Shown in pieces: positions 50,891-59,984 of a stretch of DNA of 64,000 nucleotides. How positions within the stretch are numbered: position 1 is the stretch's first letter; the number at the start of each line of letters is the position of its first letter. Source of the DNA: Spongiibacteraceae bacterium UBA5047 (GTDB lineage: Bacteria > Pseudomonadota > Gammaproteobacteria > Pseudomonadales > Spongiibacteraceae); contig DIBR01000029.1 of the NCBI GenBank assembly GCA_002415025.1, forward strand, positions 26,011-90,010, read 5' to 3'. The notes beneath the pieces were generated by a model, which made no database searches, was not told where the DNA came from, and saw only the letters and a program-made list of their open reading frames with translations. The translations under genes were made by a program, and so were the position numbers.

Positions 50891-52398
50891 TGTCACTGGC
50901 GGTGAAGCTGCGCTCGTGCCTGCTCGGGCTTGCGCTATCCGTGCAATTCTCCTCCGTTGTGTATGCAGATAGTTCGTTGGCCAAGGTGCAATTGGGGGCG
51001 GTAGACATTGTGGGCCTGGATGACGAAGGCGTAAATGCCTATCTGGGTATTCCCTATGCCGAACAGCCGGTGGGTGACAATCGCTGGCGTGCGCCACAGG
51101 CTGTGCGTTATAGCGCAGGTAAGTTGGACGCGAGTCGCGTGGGAGCTGCCTGTCCGCAGCCGACCGACAGCTACTCCGGTATGACACCGGCCCGGCAAGA
51201 TGAGGCTTGTTTGTTCCTGAATATCTGGACTCCGCAGCAGCGAGCTTCCAGGCCCCTGCCAGTGATGGTGTGGTTGCACGGCGGCGCGCACCGGATCGGC
51301 TCGGGCGGTCTGCCTCCCTACAACGGCGCGTCGTTGGCGCGTCGCGGTGTGGTGGTGGTAACGCTGAACTATCGTTTGGGTTATCTGGGGTATTTTTCGC
51401 ATCCCGCACTGGAGGCTGGAGCAAATTTCGGGTTGCTTGATCAGCTAGAAGCGTTGAAATGGCTGCGTGAGCACATTGCTGCATTTCAGGGTGACCCCAA
51501 TCAGATAACGGTCTTCGGTGAGAGCGCGGGCGCGCTGGATACGCTGTATCTGATGGCCAGCCCGCTGGCCAAGGGTTTGTTTCAGGCCGCGATTGTGCAG
51601 TCTGGTGGTGGCTGGACCAAACCCGCCACTGAGTCGGGATTGCGTAAAAAGATTCTCAAAAAGCTGGCGACGGCCGGAATTGAGGAAGATGTCGATATAG
51701 CACAGCTGCGCGCACTCCCGGCGCAGCGCCTGGTGGAGATTCAAAACGCGAGTGGTCGCAAGCTCGGCTTCGGCCCTTTTATTGACCAGCACACGGTCCA
51801 GGAGCCGCTTTATAAAGTGTTCGAAGCCGGACGACAAATGCCGATACCGCTTGTTATCGGCTCCAATAGCTGGGAAGCCAGCGTGGTGCAGCGGGCCGGC
51901 GTGGGCGCCTTTGGCGAAATACTGGCGCGCCTGCCGCCGGTGATGTACTGGTATCGCGACCGGGTCGACAATACCCAGCAGCGTAAAGACCAGTTGTTCG
52001 ACGATATTGCCTTTGGCGCACCGTCTCGCTGGATTGCCAACCAGCATTCGCAGATTGCCCCCGCCTGGCTGTACTACTTTGACTACGTGCGCAGTGCCAA
52101 GCGCAACGAGTTTCCGGGTGCCCGGCACGGTGGCGAAATCAAATACGTTTTTGATGCCCGGGCCTTTCTCGACAAGTTGCCCGGAGGTGTTACTGAAAAT
52201 GACAAACAGCGCGCCGTTGATTTGGCAGATTGCTGGGCGTCCTTTGCCAAGTACCTGCAACCCGCGTGTAGGTGGGAGTGGTCACCTTACCGTGCCGAGC
52301 AAGACCAGATATTGCTGATAGCCGACGAAGTTGAAACGACGCCGCATCCGCATGCAAAGATCCTTGAAAAAATCGAACGCTGGTTTAAACCCGAATAA
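50890..52398 (+). CDS. Type-B carboxylesterase
   Basis: A 502-residue carboxylesterase with a signal peptide (ending VYA). Motifs: AYLGIPYAEQPVGDNRWRAPQ, EACLFLNIWTP, WLHGGAHRIGSG (oxyanion hole) and the nucleophile GESAGALDTLY. It begins in a TGATG overlap with the preceding hydrolase and is followed, 25 nt on, by the TonB-dependent receptor. It should act in the periplasm or be exported; it could release a lipid or alcohol side chain of an imported substrate. Confidence 0.88.
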   Translation: MSLAVKLRSCLLGLALSVQFSSVVYADSSLAKVQLGAVDIVGLDDEGVNAYLGIPYAEQPVGDNRWRAPQAVRYSAGKLDASRVGAACPQPTDSYSGMTPARQDEACLFLNIWTPQQRASRPLPVMVWLHGGAHRIGSGGLPPYNGASLARRGVVVVTLNYRLGYLGYFSHPALEAGANFGLLDQLEALKWLREHIAAFQGDPNQITVFGESAGALDTLYLMASPLAKGLFQAAIVQSGGGWTKPATESGLRKKILKKLATAGIEEDVDIAQLRALPAQRLVEIQNASGRKLGFGPFIDQHTVQEPLYKVFEAGRQMPIPLVIGSNSWEASVVQRAGVGAFGEILARLPPVMYWYRDRVDNTQQRKDQLFDDIAFGAPSRWIANQHSQIAPAWLYYFDYVRSAKRNEFPGARHGGEIKYVFDARAFLDKLPGGVTENDKQRAVDLADCWASFAKYLQPACRWEWSPYRAEQDQILLIADEVETTPHPHAKILEKIERWFKPE

Positions 52399-52423
52399 CA
52401 GTGCCAGCGCAATGGAGTCAATA

Positions 52424-54820
52424 ATGATAACAAACAAGATGATGAACAATTGGCGGCTTTGTCTGGGGGGCGCAGGGCTGGCTGCCTTCTGCATTTCCAC
52501 CCCTGTGTTGGCTCAGGAGTCGGGCGAACAAAAGAACGCCCGGCCTGTTATTGAAGAGGTCATCGTGTCGGCGCAGAAACGGCAGGAAGGCATCCGCGAT
52601 GTTCCCATCTCCATGATGGCTCTGGACGCCGAGTTCCTGTCTGAAAAAGGCATCACGGATTTTTCCGAATTGTCTAACTTTGTGCCCAACGTAAAAATGC
52701 GTACCGATGTTGGCTCGGGTGCCAACATGAATATTCGCGGCTTTTCCAAGCAGGCTGGCAATGTTGCCTTTGACCAGTCGGTCGGCTTATTGATTGACGG
52801 GGTTCCCTACAACGATAACGATTTCTTTCTTATTGGGTTGGTAGATCTTGCGCGAATTGAAATATTGCGTGGTCCTCAGGGTACGCTGCTGGGAAAGAAC
52901 ACCACGGCTGGCATGGTGAATATCACCACTAATCGGCCTACCGACGAGTTTAGTGCCTATGCCGATTTACAGTCCGGTACCTACAACCAGAAACGAATTG
53001 AAGCGGCGGTCGGCGGTCCGATTATTACAGATGCTTTGAACTTTCGTTTGGCAGGCTTGAGCGATAAACGTGAGGGCGTTTTTAAAAATACCACGGCCAT
53101 AGTTGGCGAGGATCCGCGTTCATTCTTTCCCGGCGTTCCAGAGAAGGAGCTGGACCGAGACCGGGAAGCCTTCCGTATAAAGCTGGAAGCCCCCAATTTC
53201 ATGGGCTCTGTCCTTGGCTTGCAATATGAGCGGGCCGATCTGTCTGCGACTGGCAACGGTACTGAAATCCTGTCTATTGATCAGGACACCGAAGACTACC
53301 TGCGTCAGTTTGACCCGAATCTGGATGTCGAGCCCGGCAACTATCGTGGCTCGGAAAATGATCCGGCTTATTCAGAGCGAGTTGTCGAAAAAGTGGTGCT
53401 CAGTTGGGAAAAGAGTTTTGGCGAATGGAACATGAACGTCGCTGCGGGCAAAGCCAATGTCAGTGGATTGATCGAAGGAGGTGACCCGACACCCGCACCG
53501 CTGTTTGGATTTCTGTTTTTGACCGACAAGCCGCAGGTCAATTTCGATGCAGTTCTAACATCGCCCCTGCTGTTTTCCGATAAGGTCGATTTTACGATAG
53601 GGACGTTTTACGAGAAACGCGATCTTAGTGTTGATATGAATGTGCGTCTGAATACAGAGCCTTTTGCGGCGATTATTGTCGCCGCCAACAGCGACACATC
53701 CGTGGTATTGCCGGCAAGTTTGATTACTTCACCGTTACCGCTCAACGACGCCTTGCAGGAGGAGTCTACGGTTTACTTCGATCAGGAGGCGGAAACAAAA
53801 GCATTGTACGGACAGCTTAACTGGTACTTTAGTGATCGCTGGGAGTTGACACTAGGTTTGCGAGTGTCCAATGAAGATAAAGCTGCCGATATTCGTCGAG
53901 TTTTTGATTCCCAGAACACCGCTATTACCACAACAACTCTGGGTTACGAAGAATTTGATATCTCGCTTAGTCGCAGTGAAACCACAACCCAGCCGAAAAT
54001 TGCCCTGAATTTTAAACCCACCGACGACATTAGTTTGTTCCTGCATTGGGCGCGCGGCTTTCGCGGTGGTGGCTATAATTCAGGGCCGGGTCGCTCAACC
54101 GGTATTGAGTACGATAAAGAAGTCGTGGATGAATATGCCTTCAACGCAAAAATGCGGTTGCTGGACGGTTCCATGAATCTGAATTTCGGTCTCTACCGGA
54201 TGGAATTACGCGATTTTCAATTGCTTACCACCGGTCCCAATGATCTCGCTGCGGTCACCACCAACGCCGGTGAAGCACAAACCCAGGGCATGGAAGCCGA
54301 CCTTATGTGGCTGCCTACCAACTGGCTGGCAGTTACCACTGCAGTTGGCTACAACGACTCTACTTTCATTGAGTTTCCCTTTGGACCCTGTGCGGCCGAC
54401 AATGCGGATTCGGACGGCGACGGTGACGAACGCTGTGATCTTAAGGGTGAGCGCTTGCCCAATGCCCCCGAGTGGTCGGCGGCGTTGTCATTGAATGCTC
54501 GCGTCCCTTTTTCTAGACTGCCGATATTAAATAATCTTGGAGACCTCGAATTGCTGGCTGGTGTTAATGCCGAATATCAGACTGAGGCGACAACCGGTTT
54601 GCCAGGCGATGATCGCTTTACTCAAGCTGAATACACGCGTTATGGCGCCAACCTTGGCGTGGCCAGCCCCGGAAATGGCTGGACGCTTCGTCTCACCGTG
54701 AAAAATATTACCGATGAGGTGGTTAATCGGGTGATTCTGCCGATTCCAACCACGGCGAATCTTGTGCAGAACGTTGAACCTCCGCGAACGGCTTACGTGC
54801 AGTTTCGCTGGGAATACTGA
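52424..54820 (+). CDS. TonB-dependent outer-membrane receptor
   Basis: A 798-residue receptor: signal peptide ending VLAQ, a TonB-box-like VIEEVIVSAQKR, a plug domain (NIRGFSKQAGNVAFD, VDLARIEILRGPQGTLLGKNTTAGMVNI) and a 22-strand barrel ending in FRWEY. Ligand unknown. This subclass (EEVIVSAQKR start) often imports complex plant or algal organics rather than siderophores. The gene directly follows the carboxylesterase and precedes the TetR gene. I start at ATG 52424 with GGAG upstream; an ATG 12 nt upstream is also possible. Confidence 0.93.
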   Translation: MITNKMMNNWRLCLGGAGLAAFCISTPVLAQESGEQKNARPVIEEVIVSAQKRQEGIRDVPISMMALDAEFLSEKGITDFSELSNFVPNVKMRTDVGSGANMNIRGFSKQAGNVAFDQSVGLLIDGVPYNDNDFFLIGLVDLARIEILRGPQGTLLGKNTTAGMVNITTNRPTDEFSAYADLQSGTYNQKRIEAAVGGPIITDALNFRLAGLSDKREGVFKNTTAIVGEDPRSFFPGVPEKELDRDREAFRIKLEAPNFMGSVLGLQYERADLSATGNGTEILSIDQDTEDYLRQFDPNLDVEPGNYRGSENDPAYSERVVEKVVLSWEKSFGEWNMNVAAGKANVSGLIEGGDPTPAPLFGFLFLTDKPQVNFDAVLTSPLLFSDKVDFTIGTFYEKRDLSVDMNVRLNTEPFAAIIVAANSDTSVVLPASLITSPLPLNDALQEESTVYFDQEAETKALYGQLNWYFSDRWELTLGLRVSNEDKAADIRRVFDSQNTAITTTTLGYEEFDISLSRSETTTQPKIALNFKPTDDISLFLHWARGFRGGGYNSGPGRSTGIEYDKEVVDEYAFNAKMRLLDGSMNLNFGLYRMELRDFQLLTTGPNDLAAVTTNAGEAQTQGMEADLMWLPTNWLAVTTAVGYNDSTFIEFPFGPCAADNADSDGDGDERCDLKGERLPNAPEWSAALSLNARVPFSRLPILNNLGDLELLAGVNAEYQTEATTGLPGDDRFTQAEYTRYGANLGVASPGNGWTLRLTVKNITDEVVNRVILPIPTTANLVQNVEPPRTAYVQFRWEY

Positions 54821-54865
54821 TTGTTAATCAGACGAAAATATCGTTCGAACAAACTGAGGAGTGAC

Positions 54866-55501
54866 ATGGCAAAGTTAGCACCAGGGACTGGAAAGCGCGC
54901 CGATAAGCGCCGTGCGCGCAAGGCCGAATTTATGCGTGAGGCAGCTAAAGTCTTTTTAAAAGCGGGTTTGCGTGACGCAACCATGGATGATGTTGCTGCG
55001 CAGATAGGGGTTTCGAAAGTCGTGTTATACCGCTATTTCGCGTCAAAGGAAGAGCTTGTCGATGCAATTTTGGAGCAGATGACTGAACGCCTGCTAGAGG
55101 CTGACCGCAAGCCCTGGCAGGGCTATGAGGACTCGATTATGAACAGCGTCTCAGTTGCCTGGGAAGATCCGGCGGCGTTTCTGTTGTTGGCGCGCGACGC
55201 GAAAAGCGACCCGGTTTTTGGGCGCCATCATCGCGCTGTGTGGGAGGGCGTGGCTGATCGCTTAACCAAGGCCTTCGAGGAGTTTGGTCTGGGCGCCGAG
55301 CATGCCCGGATGAGTGGTGAAGCCATGACCTCCTACGTTATCAATGCAGAGGTTCATTGGATAGAGCACGGCGCCCCGGAGCGCGACCGCGAGTTTGCCG
55401 AGTGGGCCTCTGCAGGCACCCATGCGTTGGATCGCCAGTGGCGTAAGCAGTATGGTGACGCTCATTCAGTGAGGTCGCGGAAACTATCGGGCCTGAGCTA
55501 A
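54866..55501 (+). CDS. TetR-family regulator
   Basis: A 211-residue TetR protein: helix-turn-helix MDDVAAQIGVSKVVLYRYFASKEELVDAIL near the N terminus and a ligand-binding C-terminal domain. Start ATG 54866 with AGGAG upstream; an upstream in-frame start lacks such a site. It lies between the receptor and the tetrapyrrole-type genes and converges on the minus-strand unit. It is a candidate to bind the AT-rich motif found at 58406, 58578 and 60601, although AT-rich sites of this shape are not specific to TetR proteins. Confidence 0.88.
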   Translation: MAKLAPGTGKRADKRRARKAEFMREAAKVFLKAGLRDATMDDVAAQIGVSKVVLYRYFASKEELVDAILEQMTERLLEADRKPWQGYEDSIMNSVSVAWEDPAAFLLLARDAKSDPVFGRHHRAVWEGVADRLTKAFEEFGLGAEHARMSGEAMTSYVINAEVHWIEHGAPERDREFAEWASAGTHALDRQWRKQYGDAHSVRSRKLSGLS

Positions 55502-55543
55502 CCCACTTTTTTACTGCTGCCCGGGCTGTCATGAATGTCGCAC

Positions 55544-55572
55544 AAAAAAAGGCAGTTACCCGAGTAACTGCC
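55544..55572 (-). terminator. Intrinsic terminator of the minus-strand RCCR-like operon
   Basis: On the minus strand a 9-bp perfect stem, GGCAGTTAC / GTAACTGCC with a 4-nt loop, is followed by TTTTTTT. It lies 28 nt after the stop of the GxW protein gene and marks the end of the three-gene unit. Confidence 0.88.
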
Positions 55573-55600
55573 CTGATGATATTGCCTCCGAACGTAGTGC

Positions 55601-56566
55601 TTAGTCGATATAATTCGGCTTGAGTACAAAATCCTTCTCTTCCCACTCCAGTACACCAAAAGTCATGTACTTCTCGTGGTGAGACTCGTGAAACTGCCAC
55701 ATGGAGCAGAGCGTGTACTGATCGTCGAGCATCACGTCACGGGTGGTGAACTTGAAGGCTTCACCCATAAAGTGGTGCAGGGCGTAGTGGTAGCGACCGT
55801 AACCGATGGCGTTGCCGAATACGTCGGGGCCGTGGAACTGGTGGTGATTGCCGTTACGGGTGCGCTCGAAGCTGAATTCGCGGTTAACTACACCTTCAAT
55901 TTTTACGTGCATGGTAGCGCGGTTCAGGTTGATGGGCATGTAGTTGATGGTGACCTTGTTGATGCCGACTTTTTCCTGATCGGTGTTGTATACGTCCATT
56001 TCGCCGGTCCAGGTGCCGGAGTATTTTTGTGGCAGGTAGAAGGTTTTCTTGCCGACTTTCTTTTCGTTCTCCAGAAAGTCTGCAACCAGCTTTTGCGTTT
56101 CGGGGTTTTCGGTGTGATCAAAGGTGCGCACATACAGGCCGTTAAAGGCGGCTACCAGCGTGTCGCCTTCAAACATTTGTGACGAGTACACCTGAATGCC
56201 GCGATCATCGAGAACGTGGTTGATAGTGCGCAGGTTGACGTTCCAGCCCGGAGAAAAGTAGTTGGAGTCTACAAAGGGGCCGAAGGGGCGGCCGGAGCCG
56301 ATAAAGTCCGGCCCGGTGTAAATGCGGTCTTTGTCGGAGTCGATCACGCCAAATTCAAAGCGTCCGGTTTCAAAGCGGTTGGCCAATTCGCCTGCCGCGT
56401 CCAGTGCCACGTCCATCCAGTAGGTGGTGCGGCCGTCCTTGAACTCACTGGCGCGGGTCACCTTGTTGTAACCCACGTGGGTGCCATCCGGGGTGAAAAT
56501 AGAGGGGTAGCCATGCCAGTCGCCGGTGATATTTTTCTGAAACTCGCTGGGTTGCTTGTCGCTCAT
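55601..56566 (-). CDS. Duplicated GxW-type (lipocalin-like) beta protein, unknown function
   Basis: A 321-residue protein that I do not match to a named family with confidence. It contains two similar halves: ITGDWHGYPSIFTPDGTHVG (about 13-32) with GYNKVT, and YSGTWTGEMDVYNTDQEKVG (about 182-201) with GINKVT, each starting with a GxW of lipocalin style. No signal peptide. His-rich near the C terminus (FHESHHEKY). It is the last gene of the RCCR-like unit, 18 nt after the hydrolase. A tetrapyrrole carrier or enzyme is an inference from context. Confidence 0.6.
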   Translation of the reverse strand: MSDKQPSEFQKNITGDWHGYPSIFTPDGTHVGYNKVTRASEFKDGRTTYWMDVALDAAGELANRFETGRFEFGVIDSDKDRIYTGPDFIGSGRPFGPFVDSNYFSPGWNVNLRTINHVLDDRGIQVYSSQMFEGDTLVAAFNGLYVRTFDHTENPETQKLVADFLENEKKVGKKTFYLPQKYSGTWTGEMDVYNTDQEKVGINKVTINYMPINLNRATMHVKIEGVVNREFSFERTRNGNHHQFHGPDVFGNAIGYGRYHYALHHFMGEAFKFTTRDVMLDDQYTLCSMWQFHESHHEKYMTFGVLEWEEKDFVLKPNYID

Positions 56567-56584
56567 GTTGAAGTCCTTAGTGAT

Positions 56585-57565
56585 TTATTTGTTTCGGTAC
56601 TCAGCAACCAGCGGGTTGTCGCTGGCGAGGGTGGTGAGTTGCTTGAATGCGGCTGTATCCCCGTTAACGCTGGCCTTGATAAAGAGATAAATCGCTTCGC
56701 CAAGAAAGGCGCGAGTCTCTGCGGGCTGTTCGCAGCTCCAGTCCAGAAAGGGGCGCCCGGTGGTGCCGTCGTCCGGGTCAAGAAAACAAAAGTGATTGGC
56801 CCCTTCAATCAGCAGCAAGTGGCTGTCTCCACGCGCGCAGTTCATTGCCTCGTCGAATGTGCGGGCGATGCGGTGGGTGGGGCTGGCGTCGACTTCATCG
56901 CCATAACGGTTGCTGCTGGCGGCAATAACACCGTCGCGGGTGCCACCCATAATCAGGAATGGCACGTTGGAGGGTAGCGGCAGCAGCGTGTCTTTCGGAT
57001 AGCCGATAGCCGTTGCGGCGCCGGAGTGAGCGGCGTAGCTAAATCCTGCCTTTATCGAGGAAAACCATTCGTTATTGCTGTTGAGCAGTGAGGCATTGCC
57101 ACCTGCCGAATGGCCTCCGAGAATGATGCTGTTCAGATCCAGCAGGCCGGCCAACACTCCGCTGCTATTCTGCCGTTGCAGTTCACCAAGCAGATAGGGA
57201 ATGGCCGGTGCGGAGGGTTTGCTGCCGTAGGTATCGGGCATAAGCGCACTGAGATCGAAACCGGGGCTGAGGGCAACATAGCCTGGCATGTCTTCTTTTA
57301 CCCATCCGTACACCATGGCCACTATGCCGTTGCTGGCGAGAAAACGTGCGAGCCAGGCGTAGCTCTCGGGCGGGCAATTGGAGCCGGGCATCAGAATCGC
57401 AACAGGGAAGGGCGCCAGGGTCTGATCGGCCGGCACATAGCCCATGTTCCGCTCTTCTGCGGAATCACCGTAATTGCCCGGATAGTAAATTTTACTGTAC
57501 AGGCTGTCGTAGGGCGGCTCTGCTGAGTCGACCTTGATGCTGGTGAAAAACGCGCGGACGCTCAT
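56585..57565 (-). CDS. Chlorophyllase/dienelactone-hydrolase-like alpha/beta hydrolase
   Basis: A 326-residue alpha/beta hydrolase without a signal peptide. Motifs: ILMPGSNCPPESYAWLARFLASNGIVA (oxyanion strand), nucleophile S153 in GGHSAGGNAS, acid in GGTRDG, and His in GANHFCFLD. The order of motifs resembles chlorophyllase, whose equivalent is GHSRGG, and dienelactone hydrolases. It is 3 nt from the RCCR-like gene, so dephytylation or another ester cleavage on the same substrate is plausible. A general esterase role cannot be excluded. Confidence 0.72.
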   Translation of the reverse strand: MSVRAFFTSIKVDSAEPPYDSLYSKIYYPGNYGDSAEERNMGYVPADQTLAPFPVAILMPGSNCPPESYAWLARFLASNGIVAMVYGWVKEDMPGYVALSPGFDLSALMPDTYGSKPSAPAIPYLLGELQRQNSSGVLAGLLDLNSIILGGHSAGGNASLLNSNNEWFSSIKAGFSYAAHSGAATAIGYPKDTLLPLPSNVPFLIMGGTRDGVIAASSNRYGDEVDASPTHRIARTFDEAMNCARGDSHLLLIEGANHFCFLDPDDGTTGRPFLDWSCEQPAETRAFLGEAIYLFIKASVNGDTAAFKQLTTLASDNPLVAEYRNK

Positions 57566-57568
57566 GCC

Positions 57569-58366
57569 TTACTCAGGCCTGGGCAACTTGCGGTCGCGGC
57601 CCCAGAGTGCTGCAACGAGTTCTTCTGAAAGTTCTTTGCCGAAGAGGTTTTCGACCACGATGTTCGCCGGGTCACCTTCAGTGATGGTACGGCGAATAAA
57701 CAGGTCGCGTTCAGCTTGCGCGGCGCGCAATTCGGGCGCAACCGGAGTAGCTTCGTCAACCCAGGCCAACCAGCGATCAAGCTGCACGTGAGCAACTTTG
57801 CGCAGCTCCTCTATGCCTTCGGGGCAATCCGGGCCACCGTAAACCAGGCTGCAGGGCGATTGCGCTACACGGGTATACATATGACGACTGATAAAATGCT
57901 TGAACAGTTCGCTGCGTTCCCATTCGATGTAGGTATCGTTGGGGGCGCCGTTAAAGTACTTTTCGGCGTAGTCGGGGTTTGTCCACAGATCTTTGCGTGG
58001 CATATAGTCCTGATAGAAAAACAGGTCGGGTGTGGTGCCGAGCGCAAAACCGAAATGCGGTACGTCGTACTTGGGCCCCAGATTTATGGTCAGGTGCATA
58101 TTGGTGAACGAGGCTTTGGGATTGCCGGTCCAGCTGTAAATGAGCCAGTCGACGTCCGGGCCTGTCCAGGCTGACAGAAAGCCGGCAGCGCCGTCTTTGC
58201 CGGTGTAATCGCCAACCGAGCAGGGGTCTTGTTGCAGCTCAAAACGGGCTTTAACTTTTTCGAACAATTCAGTGTTGATTGCCCACAATTGTTTGAATGT
58301 TTCTTCGCGGTCTACGTTGCCCTGTTCGGCAACCAGCTCATCGATTGATTTGGTGATATGAGTCAT
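57569..58366 (-). CDS. Red chlorophyll catabolite reductase (RCCR)-like protein
   Basis: A 265-residue protein. The segments VDWLIYSWTG (about 72-81), HFGFAL, LFFYQDYMPRKDLWTNPDY (about 115-133), FISRHMYTR and VVENLFGKEL align, by comparison from memory, with plant RCCR/ACD2 (for example its LPHRKDLVLNPDY block). RCCR belongs to the ferredoxin-dependent bilin reductase superfamily and reduces the linear tetrapyrrole made by PAO. At the places where I expect the plant Glu154 and Asp291, this protein seems to have Ala and Asn or nearby residues, so the substrate or stereochemistry may differ. First gene of its unit. Confidence 0.72.
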   Translation of the reverse strand: MTHITKSIDELVAEQGNVDREETFKQLWAINTELFEKVKARFELQQDPCSVGDYTGKDGAAGFLSAWTGPDVDWLIYSWTGNPKASFTNMHLTINLGPKYDVPHFGFALGTTPDLFFYQDYMPRKDLWTNPDYAEKYFNGAPNDTYIEWERSELFKHFISRHMYTRVAQSPCSLVYGGPDCPEGIEELRKVAHVQLDRWLAWVDEATPVAPELRAAQAERDLFIRRTITEGDPANIVVENLFGKELSEELVAALWGRDRKLPRPE

Positions 58367-58697
58367 GGAAGACGCCTGTCGTATTATGAAGATGTAAATA
58401 TAAAAGACATAAAGATATAATGTTAGGTCATATTACCGTAGGCTGCCACCGAGGGCAAGTATACCGAGCGCTTCAATCTCAGGCCCGAGGGAAGCCGGAT
58501 CATCAGCCTGACAGACCTTTTCCTGAAGGTAAAAGCCGGCGGACTAATAATCGCCAATAGACAATCAGGAATTTTATGACATAATGATATACCAATAGTA
58601 TATATTTGTTCAGGCGCTGATCCTGCCCGAAAATTTCGACGTAGAAGCGCCGGATCACCTAAACTCAATTGTAGCGAACAGTACGGAGGTAAGCGCG
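58367..58697. promoter_or_regulatory. Divergent promoter region with two copies of an AT-rich motif
   Basis: A 331-nt non-coding stretch between the RCCR-like and Rieske genes. It contains GACATAAAGATATAATG (58406-58422), about 40 nt before the RCCR-like start, and GACATAATGATATACCAATA (58578-58597), about 100 nt before the Rieske start. The first 14 nt of the two differ at one position. A third related copy is at 60601. The Rieske gene has a strong GGAGGT at 58685-58690. I see nothing else. Confidence 0.62.
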
Positions 58698-59849
58698 GTG
58701 TTGATTAATCTGTGGTACGTCGCCGAATGGTCGAAAACACTTAAAGACGAGCCGGTAAAAGTAAAGATGCTGGGCCAGAATCTGGTGCTGTTCCGCGATG
58801 ACGCGGGCAAGGCCCACTGTCTGAGTGATGTTTGTATACACCGCGGTGGTTCGCTTTCCGGCGGCCGCTGTATTGACGGCAACGTTGCCTGCCCTTATCA
58901 CGGCTGGCAGTTTAACGGTGAAGGTCAGGTTAAATATATCCCTTCAGAGGGGCGTGATTTCAAAATACCGGACCGTGCCCGTGTAGATGCCTACCCGACG
59001 GAAGAGCGCTACGGCATGATCTGGGTGTTTCTCGGCGATTTGCCCGAGGAAGAGCGCCCCGAGATACCGCCTTTTCCCGAGTACACCGACCCCAACTGGA
59101 AAGCGATTACCGACGAGTGGATATGGAAAGCGGAAGCTGCTCGCGTTATCGAGAACGGCATTGATTTGGCGCACGCATCCTTTGTTCATCCGGTTTTCGG
59201 CTATCCGGATACCGCGGGCGATAACGAGATTTTGAAGGTTGAAAAGGACGATATGAATGGCATGTCGTGGAATGTGCAGTATCCGCCACAGCTGAAAGGC
59301 GAGTTGGGGCTGCGTCGATTTATCCGCAAAGACCGTCAGCCGACCGAAACCATTCCCGGCTACCATATGTCGGGCTATGTTGTGCGCATTCAGATTAATC
59401 TGAATGAAAAAATGAACCTGCTGATGTTTGACTGCAATACGCCGGTTGACGAGCACACGACCAAAACCTTTGCAACGCAGCTGCGTACTTTCTTCAAGCA
59501 AGACATGTTTGACAAGGGGTCGCGTAAGCGTCTGCGCAAGGTCTTTCGAGAGGATGCAGAGATTATCGAGCGTGCATCCCCCAACTACCTGCCGGAAAAT
59601 CTGGCCAATGAACTGTCGGTGCAGGACGACCGATTTATGAGTTCGTTCCGTTCAGCGAGGCGCCGGCTGATCGAGAAGGGCTGGCAGATCGATTCTTACA
59701 CCGTAAAGCAGTACGAGGGGCGCAAGGTCTTTGCCATTCCCTCGCCGCTGCGCCGCACCCATCCTGATCTGAAATGGGTGATGGAGGAGATTCCTCTGGT
59801 GCAACCTGCGGCCAGCCTGGCCATTGGCGAGCGCGAGGCCTTGAGTTAA
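58698..59849 (+). CDS. Rieske non-heme iron oxygenase (PAO/CAO-type group)
   Basis: A 383-residue Rieske oxygenase. The [2Fe-2S] ligands are C46 and H48 (CIHRGG) and C65 and H68 (CPYHGW); the mononuclear iron site includes D156, H159 and H164 in the IENGIDLAHASFVH segment. No C-terminal CxxC or membrane anchor as in plant PAO, so it is a soluble enzyme needing separate electron-transfer proteins, none of which is next to it. GTG start at 58698, GGAGGT upstream. Context suggests tetrapyrrole ring opening or side-chain oxidation, but aromatic substrates are possible. Confidence 0.88.
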   Translation: MLINLWYVAEWSKTLKDEPVKVKMLGQNLVLFRDDAGKAHCLSDVCIHRGGSLSGGRCIDGNVACPYHGWQFNGEGQVKYIPSEGRDFKIPDRARVDAYPTEERYGMIWVFLGDLPEEERPEIPPFPEYTDPNWKAITDEWIWKAEAARVIENGIDLAHASFVHPVFGYPDTAGDNEILKVEKDDMNGMSWNVQYPPQLKGELGLRRFIRKDRQPTETIPGYHMSGYVVRIQINLNEKMNLLMFDCNTPVDEHTTKTFATQLRTFFKQDMFDKGSRKRLRKVFREDAEIIERASPNYLPENLANELSVQDDRFMSSFRSARRRLIEKGWQIDSYTVKQYEGRKVFAIPSPLRRTHPDLKWVMEEIPLVQPAASLAIGEREALS

Positions 59850-59892
59850 CAACGGGTTGGTGTGGCGCCTTGCTTGAGGGTGGTCTTGGACC

Positions 59893-59972
59893 ATTCGCCT
59901 GCAGGGCAGGCTCCAACAGGTATGCGGTTTCTCATGTCTTTGTGGGAGCCGGCCTTGCCGGCGAACGGATGG
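59893..59972. repeat. REP-like inverted doublet
   Basis: Two copies of the TGTAGGAGC family in opposite orientation: 59893-59918 (ATTCGCCTGCAGGGCAGGCT then CCAACA) and 59939-59972 (TTTGTGGGAGCCGGCCTTGC then CGGCGAACGGATGG). Both can fold into stems. They lie between the Rieske gene and the convergent GxW gene. Same family as 30452-30598. Confidence 0.72.
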
Positions 59973-59984
59973 CTAGTGCATAAC

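Noticed and set aside
56216..56977. A 253-codon plus-strand frame, Val- and Gly-rich, across the hydrolase and GxW genes.
   Set aside because: It is antisense to two well-supported genes, has no ribosome site or family motif, and its composition reflects codon bias of the opposite strand.
58578..58598. Possible Fur box before the Rieske gene.
   Set aside because: The motif is AT-rich but does not fit the 7-1-7 inverted repeat; the leading GAC and its recurrence at two other sites fit a cluster-specific regulator better.
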